From Platerodrilus igneus (taxonomy: Eukaryota > Arthropoda > Insecta > Coleoptera > Lycidae): 64,000 nt of DNA. The notes under the pieces are model-generated. The model did no database searches. It was given only the letters and a program-made list of their open reading frames with translations, and was not told the origin of the DNA. The position numbers and the translations under genes were made by a program. Positions 1 to 9,007 of the stretch are shown here, piece by piece (the stretch's first letter is position 1; each line of letters opens with the position of its first letter). The DNA lies in assembly GCA_036346225.1 (NCBI GenBank), contig JARFIW010001111.1:744001-808000 (forward strand), in the 5' to 3' direction.

Positions 1-949
1 AAAACCATCGTAAACTTATACAAGCTGAGGTCACGGTCTACAGACTACAGAAGTTTTCAAAATAAACGAAACAATTTAATTCTTAATTAAGTATGTATTA
101 CTAATACATCATTTTGAATTTTTTACTTTTGTATGAAAACCAGCTCTCTATTAATATTTAAAAATGTGACCTTGTAGCAAAAACTAATCTCCTTTTCTTT
201 TGTACATAATCGCTCAACAAATGGTGTTACAAAACACATGGTACCATACTATTGACTGTTTATTTAGTGTGGCCATTACCACCAACGTCTTTAGAAGTAG
301 ACAATACTCCAGAAGGATGACACCGAACTTTCTCTCAAAACCATAGGTTGAAGATTATGACTCATGGCGGCATAAACTTTTCAATTAATGCTGACATAAA
401 ATAACACAGTATAATGCAAAGAATAAGCAGACATAATGCCCGTGTCATAAATACTGTTATATTTTATGAAACACGTAAACGCTGTTTGAAGTAGATTTAC
501 GATTCTTTCCGAGAATCATCTGATATTGTCTTTTAAAAGAAATAATAATAATAATAAAGATAAACTGACAAACAGCTTTTTGTTTGTACTGTATAAGAAA
601 TCAGCAACACCTTATTGTCTTGATACTCTTTTTATACTAACTAAAACTACAATAAAAGTAATCGCAAAGATCGTGTGATATCGTTCTTTCACGGTAAAAT
701 GACATTAGTAAAAATCATCAATTATTAACACATTCTAAATTTTAGAGGTGGCTTTCACTATTAACCTAATTGTAATTACGCTTTGTTAAAGATAGTACGT
801 ATTGAAAAATCAAACCTGGACAAATAGTATTAATATGATTTATGCTACTAAAATCTAAAGCAAATTAATGTTAGGTTTATTTAAAAGTAGCAACCACTAA
901 ATATAAAAACTACATTAAACATTTAAATTGTTGTAGTTGAACGCACTAG
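1..949. other. AT-rich DNA without a recognised gene
   Basis: No open frame of useful length or recognisable protein fragment is seen on either strand. A short (AAT)n run lies near 541-557. I can assign this stretch to no family. Confidence 0.5.
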
Positions 950-966
950 TTGTTTAAAATATCAAA

Positions 967-1132
967 ATGTCAAACCGGTTCGGTTCGGTTCCAGGTTCGG
1001 TTTGTTTTTTTCGAACCGAACCGAACCGAACCGGAATATATTTTTTTGAACCGAACCTCGAACCGAACCGGACTAAAAAGTTTTCGAACCGAACCGAACC
1101 TAGGGCAAGGTTCGGTACGGTTCGGTTCGAAT
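967..1132. repeat. degenerate GGTTCGGTTC / GAACCGAACC tandem tract
   Basis: The tract is made of 5-bp GGTTC-type units and alternates orientation, so GGTTCGG blocks face GAACCGA blocks and could fold into hairpins. Its right end, near 1124-1134, reads GGTTCGAATCC, which is identical to the Pol III B box of the tRNA-like units just downstream. The open frames through it on both strands are products of the repeat and are not genes. Confidence 0.8.
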
Positions 1133-1280
1133 CCATCACTACTTGGAACAGCAACGGTTTGGCAAAATTCCAAAGTTTCCAGGTAAAAAAAAACTCGCTT
1201 TCTGGCCAATGTAGTACCTTCGGGTGGAGCATGGGAAAAAAAATTACATGTAAGGCTTGCAAAGTAAAGGGGCGGCTCCG

Positions 1281-1332
1281 TGGCGTAGATGTATGTGTGT
1301 GACTACTACGCCCAAGGTCCGGGTTCGAATCC
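1281..1332 (+). promoter_or_regulatory. Pol III internal promoter, unit 1
   Basis: The A box is at 1281-1291 (TGGCGTAGATG, one base off the consensus spacing) and the B box GGTTCGAATCC is at 1322-1332. The D-arm part pairs with ACTACGCC, so the fold is tRNA-like but lacks a good acceptor stem. Confidence 0.6.
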
Positions 1333-1600
1333 CGACACGGTCCGCTTAAAAAATGTTAGTTGAGCATTTTTTTTTATAAAAATACACCCTTGTTCGTATG
1401 AGAACTAAAATGGAGGTCCCGTGTGTGAGTGTTGTCACGCACGTTAAAGATCCCTACCTTGCTTGGAACAGCAAGGGTTCGGCAAAATTCCAAATTTTCC
1501 AGATAAAAAAAAACTCGCTTCCTGGTCAATGTAGTACCTTCGGGTGGAGCATTGTAAAAAAAATTACGTGTAAGGCTTGCAAAGTAAAGGGGCGCCTCCG

Positions 1601-1652
1601 TGGCGTAGTGGTAAGTGTGTGACTACTAGGCCAAAGATCCCGGGTTCGAATC
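1601..1652 (+). promoter_or_regulatory. Pol III internal promoter, unit 2
   Basis: The A box TGGCGTAGTGG is at 1601-1611 and the B box GGTTCGAATCC at 1642-1652. Both match the tRNA consensus and the spacing suits TFIIIC binding. A full tRNA fold is not supported. Confidence 0.65.
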
Positions 1653-1916
1653 CCGACACGGTCCGCTTGAAAAATGTTAGGCGAGCATATTTCACAAAAA
1701 TACACCCTCGTTCGGATGAGAGGTAAAATGGAGGTCCTGTGTGTGTGTGTTTTTACGCACGATAAAGATCTATACCTTGCTTGCAACAGCAAGGGTTCGG
1801 CAAAATTCCAAATTTTTCAGGTAAAAAAAACTCGCTTCCTGGCCAATGTAGTACCTTCGGATGTATCATTGGAAAAAAATTACATGTAAGGCGTGCAAAG
1901 TAAAAGGGCGACTCCA

Positions 1917-1969
1917 TGGCGTAGTGGTATGTGTGTGACTACTACGCCCAAGGTCCCGGGTTCGAATCC
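1917..1969 (+). promoter_or_regulatory. Pol III internal promoter, unit 3
   Basis: The A box TGGCGTAGTGG is at 1917-1927 and the B box GGTTCGAATCC at 1959-1969. The layout is the same as in the two preceding units. Confidence 0.65.
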
Positions 1970-2124
1970 CGACACGGTCCGCTTGGAAAATGTTAGGCGA
2001 GCATTTTGCACACAAAAATACATCCTCGTTCGGATGAGAAGTAAAATCGAGGCCCTGTGTGTGAGTGTTGTCACGCACGTTAAAGATCCTTACCTTGCTA
2101 GGAACACCAAGTGACCGAATTAGG

Positions 2125-2781
2125 CGACTCTAAGGTGGTTGCTGTAAAACGGTTCTACAATCTGGAACGTAAGCTATAAAATAATGTAGTACTTTCCCAA
2201 AGGTATTCCTGTTTCATGCGGGAATACGAAGAACTGGGACATATTATAATAATCGAAACAATATCTATTTCCAATCAATTCACATCAACTACACCGGTTG
2301 AATATTTCATGCCACATTTTGGTGTTTTACGTGAAGAAAGCTCAACAATCAAGTTACGGGTCGTTTTTAACGCTTTTACCCCCCATATCAATAGAATGAT
2401 CTATAAATGATTGTCAAACGGTAAGAACTATCATACAAAGCGAGTTGTTTGGCATTGTTTTGCGTTTCCGCCATCATAAATTTATTGCAACGGCAGATGT
2501 GGCAAAAATGTACAGGGCAGTTTGGGTGCAACCAGAAAAGCGATCTTTTCAACAAATCGTATGGCGTGAGAATCTGCGAGATCCTTTAATGGTTTATCAA
2601 CTGAATACGGTTACTTACGGAACAACTTCGGCTCCATTTTTAGCAATTCGATCGTTGTCTCAATTAGTTTACGAAAATGAGGCTCGGTATCCAGAGGCAT
2701 GTAAAATCATTTTGAAAAACTTTTATATAGACGATTTGCTCACAGGTGATGATGATAAAGAGAGACTTTTAAAACATTGTT
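2125..2781 (+). pseudogene. BEL/Pao reverse transcriptase, 5' part (split gene)
   Basis: This is the first half of a BEL/Pao reverse transcriptase, which copies element RNA into DNA in cytoplasmic particles. Decayed frames at 2125-2215 precede the frame at 2216-2410 (LGHI, then KLRVVFNAF, the family's region before motif A). The frame from 2445 carries motif A (TADVAKMYRAV), a YGTTSAPFLAIR block and the catalytic box YIDDLLTG near residues 93-100. Stops and frame changes near 2200 and 2410 make it a pseudogene. The frame breaks off at 2781, where a 610-bp terminal repeat begins. The same protein resumes in frame at 7888, so the gene was split by insertion. Gag and protease are absent upstream; the tRNA-like tandem units abut it. 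Confidence 0.85.
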
Positions 2782-3391
2782 TGTTACGTGCCGAAATCGG
2801 CCGTAAACAGTTATATAGTTTTAATATGCGGGAATTTCGCGCCATAAATTCAAAAGACTTGTTGCGCGTATTTCCGTCAATTCAGAAGTGCGTTGCGCGA
2901 ATTTCGCGCCGACGCGTGTGGACAAAGAAAGTGGGGAATTTCCGGAAGACGCTGAGGGACTTGCCTCTGAAACGCCAAGAAGAGTGGTTGGTCTGGTATC
3001 GTATCGTATCTTTTTATTATGTAGATTTCCTTTGCTTTTTTTGATTATCGTTCCTCAATCCGTTCCTTATCGTTCCCGCTACATATAGAAAGAAGACCAA
3101 CGAATTTGGACGCAACCTGGCCTAACAGCAGCCCACGACCCGAGAACCATCATGAAATAATCCTGAAGGAAGCCACGAGCGACCATCATGAAGTAATTCC
3201 AAAGTAAGCTTTATCTATTCCCGTAAGTACCCCCTAGGGGCGGTGTAAAATTGGTATACTTCGTAAATTACGTGCCATAATTTGCATATTGTGTGACATC
3301 ATTGACAATTGACGCGCTAATTTCCACATCATGTAATATCGTTACCAATTGTCTCTTGTGTCGCATATACCGCGTCGGCGGGACTATAATA
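2782..3391 (+). repeat. left 610-bp LTR-like terminal repeat
   Basis: It starts TGTTACGTGC and ends GGGACTATAATA. It is nearly identical to 7278-7887, and a diverged minus-strand relative lies at 37.7-38.4 kb. It holds a GTAAGT potential splice donor near 3221. The two long terminal repeats differ by only a few per cent by eye, so the insertion is fairly recent. Confidence 0.8.
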
Positions 3392-4212
3392 ATGACGTCT
3401 CCAACGTGTGTGGTTGTGAAATAAAGGTCTTTTCTTTTGTTTTTATGGCTTATAATGTACTAATTAACAATATCTATAGTTTTTTCATTTAAAAAAAATA
3501 TAATTTTCATTATTTTTATTATCTATTAACTTATAAAAATTTGGAGGGGTACCTCTGAAGCTACTATATTACCTAAAGTGACATATGACAGCTGTTATGA
3601 TGATTTAATATAAACCGCCATATTGACTACTAAAATTCATGGTTTATGTTTTATAATGTTTTGCTAGTTCAATTAATTTTGCTGTAACTTTAAATGTAGT
3701 GTGTTTTTTATCTTGAATTGTTTTAAATAAGTGCTTGGTTTGTTTTTAAAATGGGATCAAAAGTTTTTTTAGGAGTGGTTATAATACAAGATAACCTTAC
3801 TTTCAAATTTCACATGTAAGTACATTTAAATATAAATAAAGATAAATAATTATTTAATTCATGCCTCATTTATTGTCCCTTATGAAAATTGTTTGCTTAA
3901 TCATATATTAAACTTTAGTATATGCTTGTTTTCTGGACTTTTAAAAGTGTTTTTTAAATCGTGTATAAACACTGTCTTGTTTTGTTTCCGTTTTGAAAGT
4001 GCTTTCTAGTAATCTAAATATTTACCTATGATTTACAAATTACTTTTAAAGGAAACTTTGTGTTTAAAAACATTTACCGTAGTTAACTGAGCTTTTAGTA
4101 TATGTGCTAAAACGTTGGAGTAACGTAATCTTGTTACATTCCTTCTGTTGACCACTGTCTTGCCCTGATACCGTCTAAATAACATATATAATGTATCTTT
4201 TTATAATTTTGA
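3392..4212. other. non-coding interior of the nested element
   Basis: No protein similarity is seen. The stretch is AT-rich; an AATAAA lies near 3419 and a T-rich run follows it. It replaces the gag, protease, RT and RNase H that a complete Ty3/gypsy element would carry here. Confidence 0.5.
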
Positions 4213-4811
4213 GTGTCTTTTGGTTTAACGCAAAATACCATCCTCAAGTAAACCCCACCGAAAGAGTAAATAGAGTTTTAATTACCGCTATCTCTTCCTA
4301 CATTGATTCAGACCACACTACACGGGATGAAAATAATTTTAAAATTGCTCAAGCTTTGCGTACATCTAAACACGAAGCAACCCAATTCACTCCGTCATTT
4401 TTTGTTTTTGGAAGATATACCCCAATTGATGGGAGTTATTATGGTTTAGTTCCTGACGATACTAACGTAATTGAATTTGACGATAAAGTACGCTGGGACA
4501 AAGACCAACAATCATTACCTTCTATCTTTAACGACGTTAGAAAAAATTTGTTAAAAGCTTACGAAAAGAGTATGTACCACTATAACTTACGTAAACGAAA
4601 TATTTCCTTCGCCTTGGGCGAACAAGTTTGGAAAAGGAATTATGCAACTAAGAAATTTTCTTCAAAATTAGCCCTTAAATTCATTCTTTGTAAGGTCACC
4701 CGTGTCGTTAGTCCTCTTATCTACGAACTTCAAGACGCTGAAGGAAAACGCCAAGGCAGGTGGCATATTAAAGACCTTAAGCCATTCTCCGCTGACCCAA
4801 ATGCTAGTTAA
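4213..4811 (+). pseudogene. Ty3/gypsy integrase, C-terminal part
   Basis: This is a fragment of an LTR-retrotransposon integrase. Similarity begins at about 4213 with FWFNAKYHPQVNPTERVNR, the region holding the third catalytic acidic residue of the DDE core. It runs without a stop through the linker to a C-terminal GPY/F-like block (VTRVVSPLIYELQDAEG and GRWHIKDLKP). The same protein occurs on the minus strand at 62.4-63.4 kb. Residues before FWFNAK are unrelated, so the zinc finger and the first two catalytic residues are missing. The frame is cleaner here than in the other copy, which has compensating frameshifts near its end. It cannot work as an integrase. Confidence 0.85.
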
Positions 4812-5425
4812 GTTTTTCACGTGCCATTCCCCTCACGATTTACCTAATATTTTGTGTTCTCACCATCAATTAGTATCTTTAATTACTTATTCCTTCTCTT
4901 ATACACCTACCTTTTATACGTTTAACTTATTTACTTTAAACCTTTTGCTTCTAGTTGACTTTTCCCTAAACTTACCATTACTTATATATTGTTTTATTCT
5001 CTAGACTCCCCAGTATAACTCTGTGGCTTCATTTAATTAATCCTCGAACTTTTCTTATAACATATTATTTGGTTTTTAGTATTTTTCTTACATCGTTTAA
5101 TTGTGTGGTAATTGTCGTAACTTTGGTTGCAATAACTCATTGAATTTTTATGATTGGTTTGAGCTGATGTTAGAGTGGATGCTTTCTTCTTTGGGCTCAC
5201 ATAGGAGACGCGGCCTATGCCATTGTAAGAAATAGTTGCAAAAAACTAGGATTTTCTATTCTATGTGTTTTTTCTCTGATCTATTACAGTCGCCCACATT
5301 ATCCGATATCATTATTTGTTTCTTTTCCTACTAAATCACCATAACTGATAAACATTTTTTTTTCATTGTTTTTTATTAAACTTCGTGGTGAGGTGCTATC
5401 GCTTCTTATGGATATCTTATCAAAT
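4812..5425 (+). other. gypsy 3' internal region shared with the right-edge copy
   Basis: This non-coding stretch follows the integrase and matches, inverted, the stretch from about 62,435 down to 61,853. Shared blocks include CTCACATAGGAG near 5198 and GAGGTGCTATCGCTT near 5391. The similarity stops near 5425. Confidence 0.6.
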
Positions 5426-6396
5426 TCTCGGTTGTTTTAGCATATTGGGACAGTGTGTCTGTATTTAATTGCTTATAATTAGGCATCTTTGTGTGTTTAG
5501 GGCGTTACCGTTTAAAAAAATTACTTTGAAACAGTCTGTTTTCGTGTGATTGTATCTGTAGTGATACTTTTAAGTTGTTATGTCAACTTTTGTTTGATTT
5601 TCTTATCGTAGTGGGTGCACTCGTTAGGAAAATGATTGTACTAGTTCTCTTAAGAGTGTAGTGAATTTTTTAACTTATGATATACCTTAACTCGTCGGAT
5701 TAATATCGCAGGTGGTCCTTCAGACTGATCTGTGTTTAATAGGGACAACTGTCTACCTTCTCTCGGACGCTTGTCCAAAAACTCTATTTTTTTGTATCCT
5801 GCTGTCTTCGTTTCTGCATTATCTTTCCTTCGGTGGACCTGTTCTCGTCTCGGAACACCCGTCTACCACATAAGAGTGATTTTCCCTCACTCTGGGCTAC
5901 TGACTACATTGGCTGGTTGAGTAGTGCTTTGCTATCCACCTTTTCTGTCTCTTTAGCTCAATGCGAGCCCTTCCTCTATTTTTTCTACCTGGAAGTGTCT
6001 CTTATGCATTCCAAATACCTACCTCCCTCTTTCTACCGTTCCTATTTCTCTGCCTTTTCATTTCTGTCAGTCACCGTGTGTTTGCGCGGAGGGTTTTCAC
6101 AGACACTCGGACCACGTCTCTGGGAATCTTTCGTGAGGTCATGCGGTGCCGCTGTCAGCGCATATGGGCGCTATCAGTGAAGGTATGTATGAGTGTGTGA
6201 ATGTGTGAGTGTATGTAGAAATATCGTGTGGATATCGGGTATTATATCACCGATATCAATTAACGCCGGTGCAGGGATGCAACCAAATGCCTTTGCCGGT
6301 CTCTCGTGCCGTTTATTGCAAACGGGCCTGCTTCACAGGTTGCTTTTTTTAAGGGGTACGAGAAATTCCCATTTAACGGCTCCACGGAGCCACTCT
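5426..6396. other. unassigned, pyrimidine-rich
   Basis: Frames between 5732 and 6438 are short, overlapping and of low-information composition. I see no envelope or other gene. A stretch at 6240-6390 has a small inverted repeat (GGCTCCACGGAGCC). Confidence 0.4.
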
Positions 6397-7190
6397 ATCG
6401 TTATCATATCTATTATTTTTGATAATAATTTAGGCTAATATCTTTATTTTATTTATTATCTTGGATAATAACTTTAGTTTAATATCGTTATCTTACCGAT
6501 TACCGTTAGTAATAACTTTAGTTTAATATTGCGTTATCTTACCTATTATTTTTGATAATAACTAAAGCTTAATATCGTTATCTTATCTATTATCTTTGAT
6601 AACAACTTGAGATCTTGTTTTATCTTTTTATCTTCCTAACGTTTGGTATTTATGACCAGACGTGGGAATTATTTTTTGAATATTAAGTGAAAAAGCTAAC
6701 TTGATGGTAGAAATGTAATTTGTTAGGTTAGCAATGTAAGGATTTAGTAAGGTGGTACTTTATTAAATTTGTTGATTCACAACCATGTCATGGACAAGTT
6801 TTGATGTGTATTATTTATTAAACCAAAGTACCAGTAACAAAAATTTGCTGGAGTGTAGAGTAACTCACTCTTATGAACATTTTTATATTTGGGCACTTTT
6901 TTGCCAACAAGGATGCAGTTTAGATGCAACGCTCATGTGCGTTTGCATTGAGGAAACTGTAATGTTAGTTTTAGTTTAGTATATAGGTTAGGCGACTTGC
7001 CGCATTTGTTTTATTTTAAGTAGTGTTTCATGCTCCCCGACAAATTTGTGCTGTCGCTTATAACTGCGCCACATTAAAAACTCGTGTGTGCACTTTTCCG
7101 TTTCCTGGTAATCCGGAAGACGCGTTATCGTTCAAAAAACCAGGTGGCGCCTCAAATAAACATTTTGTAGGATTTAAGTTAGGGTTTATG
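6397..7190 (+). repeat. GATA-minisatellite repeat element, copy 1
   Basis: This ~790-bp repeat occurs again in inverted orientation at 59,573-60,325. It has two parts. At 6397-6620 is a minisatellite of about 44-bp units built on TAATATCGTTATCTTA and GATAATAACTTTA. A single-copy body extends to about 7190, including CCAGGTGGCGCC near 7139. No protein is encoded; the frame at 6785-6979 is not conserved in the second copy. It is probably a non-autonomous element of unknown class. Confidence 0.7.
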
Positions 7191-7277
7191 TAGGGTAGTT
7201 AGGATTTAGATTTTAAGATGTTACTGTGCTAACAGTCTTTTTCTTTTTTTAAGTTTTTTTTATGGCTTTGTCGCGAT

Positions 7278-7887
7278 TGTTACGTGCTGAAATCGGTCGT
7301 AAACATTCATATAGTTTTAATATGCGGGAATTTCGCGCCATAAATTTGAAGGATTTGTTGCGCGTATTTCCGTCAATTCAGAAGTGCATTGAGCGAATTT
7401 CGCGCCGACGCGTGTAAACAAAGGAAGTGGGGAATTTCCGGAAGACGCTGAGGGACTTGCCTCTGAAACGCCAAGAAGAGTGGTTGGTCTGGTATCGTAT
7501 CGTATCTTTTTATTATGTAGATTCCCTTTGCCTTTTTTGATTATCGTTCCTCAACCCGTTCCTTATCGTTCCCGCTACATATAGAAAGAAGACCAACAAA
7601 TTTGGACGCAACCTGGCCTAACAGCAGCCCACAACCCGAGAACCATCATGAAATAATCCTGAAGGAAGCCATGAGCGACCATCATGAAGTAATTCCAAAG
7701 GAAGCTTTACCTATTCACGTAAGTACCCCCTAGGGGCGGTGTAAAATTGGTATACTTCGTAAATTACGTGCCATAATTTGCATATTGTGTGACGTCATTG
7801 ACAATTGGCGCGCTAATTTCCACATCATGTAATATCGTTACCAACTGTCTTATGTGTCGCATATACCGCGTCGGCGGGACTATAATA
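7278..7887 (+). repeat. right 610-bp LTR-like terminal repeat
   Basis: This is the direct copy of 2782-3391. It ends at TATAATA and is followed by TGTT, the target duplication, after which the BEL/Pao frame resumes. Confidence 0.8.
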
Positions 7888-8434
7888 TGTTTACAAGTGG
7901 TAAGTATTTTAAATCAAGGAGGTTTTGAGTTACGTAAATGGAACTCCAACGACACAGATTTTGTTCGAGAATTTCAAAAGTCATCTTATTCAATGAGCAT
8001 TTTACGTTTAGGTCAAAACGATAACACAAAAACTTTTGGAGTTTCGTATTCTTTTCGGTTAGATTTATTAATTATAAATATAAACACTTCAACCAAGTCG
8101 AAACATACCACCAGCAAAATATTTTAGCAGAAGTTGCCCAAATATATGATCCACTAGGTTTAATTAGTGCATGCATCATAAATGCAAAAATAATTTTGCA
8201 GAAAATTAAATTGGGATGAAGCAGTTACGACACAAATACATACACTTTGGACTACATTTAAGGAAGAGCTTAAAGAGCTCAACAATTTTTACATACCCAG
8301 GTATATTAGATTAGCATGTTCACTTACAGTTGAGTAGCACGGATTTTCAGATTCCAGTAAAACCGCATACGGCGCTTGCATTTATGTAAGGAGCATCGAT
8401 AGCACAGGTGGTATTACAGTAAACCTGTTATTCT
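7888..8434 (+). pseudogene. BEL/Pao RT/RNase H, 3' part (split gene)
   Basis: This continues the gene broken at 2781. It opens with the block after the YIDD box (GGFELRKWNSND), then has several stops and frame changes. Recognisable remains are a WDEA block near 8213, IPRY near 8297 and the start of the RNase H-like region near 8338-8430 (GFSDSSKTAYGACIYVRSID). It ends abruptly where an errantivirus-type LTR begins at 8435. Integrase is missing. The decay on both sides of the nested insertion is similar, so this BEL/Pao copy is old. Confidence 0.8.
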
Positions 8435-8991
8435 AGTTACGTATACCCCAATCCATATATGTACAATCAAATAGGAATTATTAGGAAATTATAAAGAAAC
8501 TTAAGTTAAATGCAACATTGTATTTATAGGATAAATAAGAAAAGGTTATTGAAAGTTCACAAGCAAGTTGTGAGAACGGATGTGAATACATTGTATTCCA
8601 GACGTAAGTGATACTGCAGGTGCAGGTCACAGACGGTTAAGAAACCGCGATTATTAGAAATTAAGATTATTAAGTTGTATAATGAATAGACTAAAGAAAT
8701 AAGCAGACATCAGCTCTGTAAGTTCCTACAGGCATGTAAGGGGCAGGGACAACATAAATACCCCGGGAGTCCCAGATCAGTCAGTCAGTCTTGAGTATTT
8801 CAGCTTTAACATTGTTGTGCTTAGGCTACTCGCCCTCAAATAAATTTAATTAATAATAAATTTCGACTTAGTATAAATTATATCAACTTGTTAAAATTCT
8901 ACATGTAGTATCTGTTTAAGAAATAAGGTTGTTACAAGAAGTTTTGGAAAAAGTTTTTAAAAAGACCGCTCCCAAGGCCCGAAACATAACT
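8435..8991 (+). repeat. errantivirus-type LTR (557 bp)
   Basis: It begins AGTTACG and ends CATAACT, giving the inverted AGTTA/TAACT ends typical of gypsy/17.6-type LTRs. It is followed directly by a TGGCGCAG primer-binding site. Promoter elements and an AATAAA (8838-8844) lie inside at plausible spacing. No second copy is found in the window, so this is either a 5' LTR with a decayed interior or the remains of a larger element. Confidence 0.65.
8752..8792 (+). promoter_or_regulatory. LTR core promoter
   Basis: A TATA-like CATAAATA at 8753-8760 is followed about 20 bp later by ATCAGTCAGTCAGTC at 8775-8789. The latter matches the arthropod initiator TCAGT. The arrangement is that of retroelement LTR promoters. 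Confidence 0.5.
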
Positions 8992-9007
8992 GGCGCAGCG
9001 TACGGAT
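8991..9007 (+). other. tRNA primer-binding site
   Basis: TGGCGCAGCGTACGGAT starts on the last base of the LTR. The first eight bases equal the TGGCGCAG primer site of 17.6/297-type elements, reported to use a tRNA-Ser. A few bases after that are changed. Confidence 0.5.

Larger units (their letters stand above)
1145..2100 (+). repeat. three tandem ~318-bp tRNA-like (SINE-type) units
   Basis: Units begin at about 1145, 1465 and 1783, and a fourth starts at 2101 but breaks off after a few bases. Each has the same order: a GGAACAGCAAGGG-type start, an A-run, a tRNA-like A box and B box, a TCCGC stretch, then a tail ending in TTAAAGATCC. The layout matches a tRNA-derived SINE, but copies sit head-to-tail without target duplications or poly(A) between them. 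A satellite that captured or grew from a SINE is therefore equally possible. The units are similar but differ by substitutions and A-run length. Confidence 0.75.
2778..7891 (+). mobile_element. 5.1-kb LTR-type element inserted in the BEL/Pao RT
   Basis: Two direct repeats of 610 bp (2782-3391 and 7278-7887) bound the insert. The 4-bp sequence TGTT stands just before the left repeat and just after the right one. Removing the insert with one TGTT restores the BEL/Pao reading frame, which fixes the ends. The interior holds a truncated Ty3/gypsy integrase end and a ~790-bp repeat, but no gag, protease or RT. No convincing primer-binding site follows the left repeat, and no purine tract precedes the right one. 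The element is therefore internally rearranged, and its assignment to Ty3/gypsy rests on the integrase fragment. Confidence 0.8.

Noticed and set aside
950..1302. Open frames on both strands rich in N, R, T, E, P, F and G
   Set aside because: They are translations of the GGTTCGG tract and change frame with it.
1274..1345. Functional tRNA gene
   Set aside because: A and B boxes are good, but the acceptor stem does not pair fully, the D/anticodon part folds differently and it recurs inside a 318-bp repeat.
5732..6438. Possible envelope gene after the gypsy integrase
   Set aside because: Frames are short and overlapping, with no signal peptide, furin site or family motif, and are not shared with the second gypsy copy.
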